Position numbers and translations under genes: made by a program. A stretch of DNA of 64,000 nt from Denitrificimonas sp964516465. GTDB lineage: Bacteria; Pseudomonadota; Gammaproteobacteria; Pseudomonadales; Pseudomonadaceae. Location of the stretch: assembly GCA_964516465.1 (NCBI GenBank), contig CAZEZR010000002.1, positions 7,193-71,192 of the forward strand, in the 5' to 3' direction. This document shows positions 62,492 through 64,000 of the stretch, one piece after another (position 1 is the first letter of the stretch; every line of letters begins with the position of its first letter). Under the pieces are notes generated by a model. It was not told where the DNA came from, did no database searches, and saw only the letters and a program-made list of their open reading frames with translations.

Positions 62492-62557
62492 AATTAACCT
62501 CATCAACAACGGCCAATATGGATCAGCCGCAAGATTAGTATTTATTCAGTTTTTGCT

Positions 62558-62878
62558 TTATTCAAAACGACTTGGCTCAAGACCAAGAATCTCGGTCAAG
62601 CCACACACTTGAGCAATTTTGCGCATATCTTCAGGCAATTGACTCAGGGTAACTGCTTTACCAGCGCTCTGCCCGTCACGCATAAAAGCCAAAAGCAAGG
62701 CCAAACCGACACTGCTGGATTTTTCTACACCGGCACAGTTTAGCTCCAGTGTACTGGCACTGCTGTTACGAATGAGGGCTTGGCCTTGATCACGCAGTTG
62801 CCCGCCATTACTGTGATCCAACACGCCGCTAAGCTGCATCACACCTAAATCATCGATGCTGACACTAGCCTGACTCAC
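62558..62878 (-). CDS. mlaB: STAS-domain protein MlaB
   Basis: 106-residue STAS domain protein, the small cytoplasmic subunit of the Mla lipid transporter that holds the MlaF ATPase dimer. The STAS loop LNCAGVEKSSSVGLALLL (Ser in the position that is phosphorylated in anti-sigma antagonists) is present. It starts at GTG 62878, overlapping the mlaC stop by 4 bases (ATGTGA), with GGAGGG upstream. Confidence 0.9.
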   Translation of the reverse strand: MSQASVSIDDLGVMQLSGVLDHSNGGQLRDQGQALIRNSSASTLELNCAGVEKSSSVGLALLLAFMRDGQSAGKAVTLSQLPEDMRKIAQVCGLTEILGLEPSRFE

Positions 62879-63507
62879 ATGCCCTCCTGAGCGGCACGTG
62901 TTTTCGCCACTGTATCGACCCAATTATTAATCACACGATCAAGGTCTTGCGCATTGCGTTGCATGGCTTCAGAGAACTGGTCACGGAATAACTTCCCTAG
63001 GTTAATGCCATTGATAATCACATTGCGCATCCGCCACTGATTATCAATTTTAACCATAGTGTACGAGACCGGGTAAATCACCCCTTTTAGGTCAGTCACT
63101 TCCATGCGCACTTCACTGCGATCATTGCCCTGCATTCTTACGTCAGGCAGTACCCGAATACCCTGATTGTCGTACTCAAGCAACGCATTGCCATAAAACT
63201 GCATCAAACTGCGCTTAAAGTTTTCTTGGAAACGCTGCATTTGTTCGGGGGTGGCGCGACGTGAGTAACGCACGGTCATGACACTTCTAGAAATGCCATC
63301 GGCATCCACAACATCGCCTAAAATATTATCCATAGCAGTATAAAAAGCTGCTGGATCTTTACGGTACAGTTCTTTGTTGGCGGCTAGATCACCCAGCAAC
63401 TCTTGGGTGGTTTGCTCGACCACGGTACGGGCATCTGTAGCAGCAACACTTAATCCAGCAAACGCTAATAAAGTGAGAAATACAGTATTGCGTAATATGG
63501 TTAACAT
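62875..63507 (-). CDS. mlaC: Periplasmic phospholipid-shuttle protein MlaC
   Basis: 210 residues, signal peptide at about 1-22 (LLAFAGLSVAA), then the MlaC/Ttg2D fold. It carries phospholipids between the outer-membrane MlaA complex and the inner-membrane MlaFEDB transporter. Conserved segments VRYSRRATPEQMQRF and VIYPVSYTMVKIDNQWRMRNVIINGINL are visible. AGGA precedes ATG 63507. Confidence 0.95.
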   Translation of the reverse strand: MLTILRNTVFLTLLAFAGLSVAATDARTVVEQTTQELLGDLAANKELYRKDPAAFYTAMDNILGDVVDADGISRSVMTVRYSRRATPEQMQRFQENFKRSLMQFYGNALLEYDNQGIRVLPDVRMQGNDRSEVRMEVTDLKGVIYPVSYTMVKIDNQWRMRNVIINGINLGKLFRDQFSEAMQRNAQDLDRVINNWVDTVAKTRAAQEGM

Positions 63508-63512
63508 AATAA

Positions 63513-63974
63513 TTAATCCTGATTAACTGTGTTCATTAAAAACTTACCAATCAGCTCTTCAAGCACTAGAGAAGACTGGGTGTCGTAAATGATATCACCA
63601 TCAACTAACACCTCTTCTTCGCCGCCCACGCTTAAGCTGATATATTTTTCACCAAGCAAACCGGCAGTTAGAATCGATGCCGTGCTATCAATGGGTAAGT
63701 TATTGATGCGCTGCTGCACTTCCATAGTGACAATACCTGTGTAAGTTTCGGTGTCGAAATCAATCGACACCACCCTACCCACAGTAACCCCAGACATAGT
63801 GACTTTAGCCCGAGTGGTTAAGCCAGCAATATTATCAAAGTGAGCACTTAATTTATAAGTGTCGGCGCTTCCGGCCACGGTTAACCCACTGACTCGGAGA
63901 GCCAATAGCAGCAACGCGAGCATACCTGCCAATAAAAACACACCAACACTAATCTCTACGGCGCGGATTCGCAT
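63513..63974 (-). CDS. mlaD: MCE-domain lipid-transport protein MlaD
   Basis: 153 residues: an N-terminal membrane helix (ISVGVFLLAGMLALLLLALRVSG) and one MCE domain (HFDNIAGLTTRAKVTMSGVTVGRV) that forms the hexameric ring of the Mla complex. ATG 63974 overlaps the mlaE stop (TGATG). Only 5 bases separate it from mlaC. Confidence 0.95.
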   Translation of the reverse strand: MRIRAVEISVGVFLLAGMLALLLLALRVSGLTVAGSADTYKLSAHFDNIAGLTTRAKVTMSGVTVGRVVSIDFDTETYTGIVTMEVQQRINNLPIDSTASILTAGLLGEKYISLSVGGEEEVLVDGDIIYDTQSSLVLEELIGKFLMNTVNQD

Positions 63975-64000
63975 CAGAAATCTCCAAACATTAAAGCAGT
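63974..64000 (-). CDS. mlaE: MlaE permease, 3' end only
   Basis: The last nine codons, including the stop at 63974-63976, read TALMFGDF on the minus strand and end by overlapping the mlaD start. Position directly upstream of mlaD in the conserved operon identifies it as the MlaE permease; the rest lies outside the window. Confidence 0.65.
   Translation of the reverse strand, partial: TALMFGDF

Noticed and set aside
1..64000. CRISPR arrays, tRNA or rRNA genes, prophage or conjugation modules
   Set aside because: No regularly spaced repeats, cloverleaf-like tRNA ends or phage/conjugation proteins were seen.

Overview
The window reads as chromosome from a moderate-GC member of the Pseudomonadaceae (Pseudomonas or a close relative such as Denitrificimonas/Thiopseudomonas; this is inference from gene order, not a database match). 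The strongest evidence is the minus-strand run mlaE-mlaD-mlaC-mlaB-ibaG-murA-hisG-hisD-hisC at the right end, and the dgkA-erdR pair, both typical Pseudomonas arrangements. There are no rRNA or tRNA genes, no CRISPR array and no intact mobile element.

Layout. 1-3.5 kb: the 3' end of a short-chain dehydrogenase, an RtcB-type RNA ligase and a convergent lipase-like hydrolase, separated by a strong hairpin. 3.7-7.2 kb: a secreted DUF4168 protein divergent from a histidine kinase/NtrC-type regulator pair; a well-spaced sigma-54 promoter precedes the DUF4168 gene, so the three genes probably form a local regulon. 7.3-8.3 kb: two tandem YcgN-type cysteine-cluster proteins, a visible duplication. 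8.4-18 kb: transporters (LysE, aromatic amino acid permease), small conserved proteins, ilvD, a second SDR, a thioesterase, phhB, and a flavodoxin/ferredoxin-reductase-like gene in operon with a DUF488 gene. 18.5-31.9 kb: arfB, an MFS exporter, a stress-type membrane protein with a structured leader, patatin, cold-shock protein, Dps, methyltransferases, an esterase, an FKBP isomerase, an unannotated-size 56-residue conserved protein, a GST and YcaC.

32-35.3 kb is the most accessory-looking stretch: a decayed IS481-like transposase end, a PQQ-type sugar dehydrogenase, an unfamiliar membrane/TPR-like protein and 0.7 kb without genes. 35.9-44.2 kb holds two complete TRAP transporter sets around a cupin and a threonine-dehydratase-like PLP enzyme; in the second set the binding-protein gene is convergent to its membrane genes. 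44.5-51.9 kb: radD, CIA30, a BCCT transporter, a DUF748 protein, an encapsulated-ferritin-type protein without a shell gene, and another DUF488 gene.

52-52.4 kb contains a degraded integron integrase (IntI) remnant, then the divergent metE/metR pair, dgkA, erdR, orn and the his/mur/mla block. Much of the window is housekeeping metabolism. The points of most interest are the sigma-54/DUF4168 unit, the integron-integrase relic, the orphan EncFtn protein, the split TRAP system and the duplicated YcgN genes.
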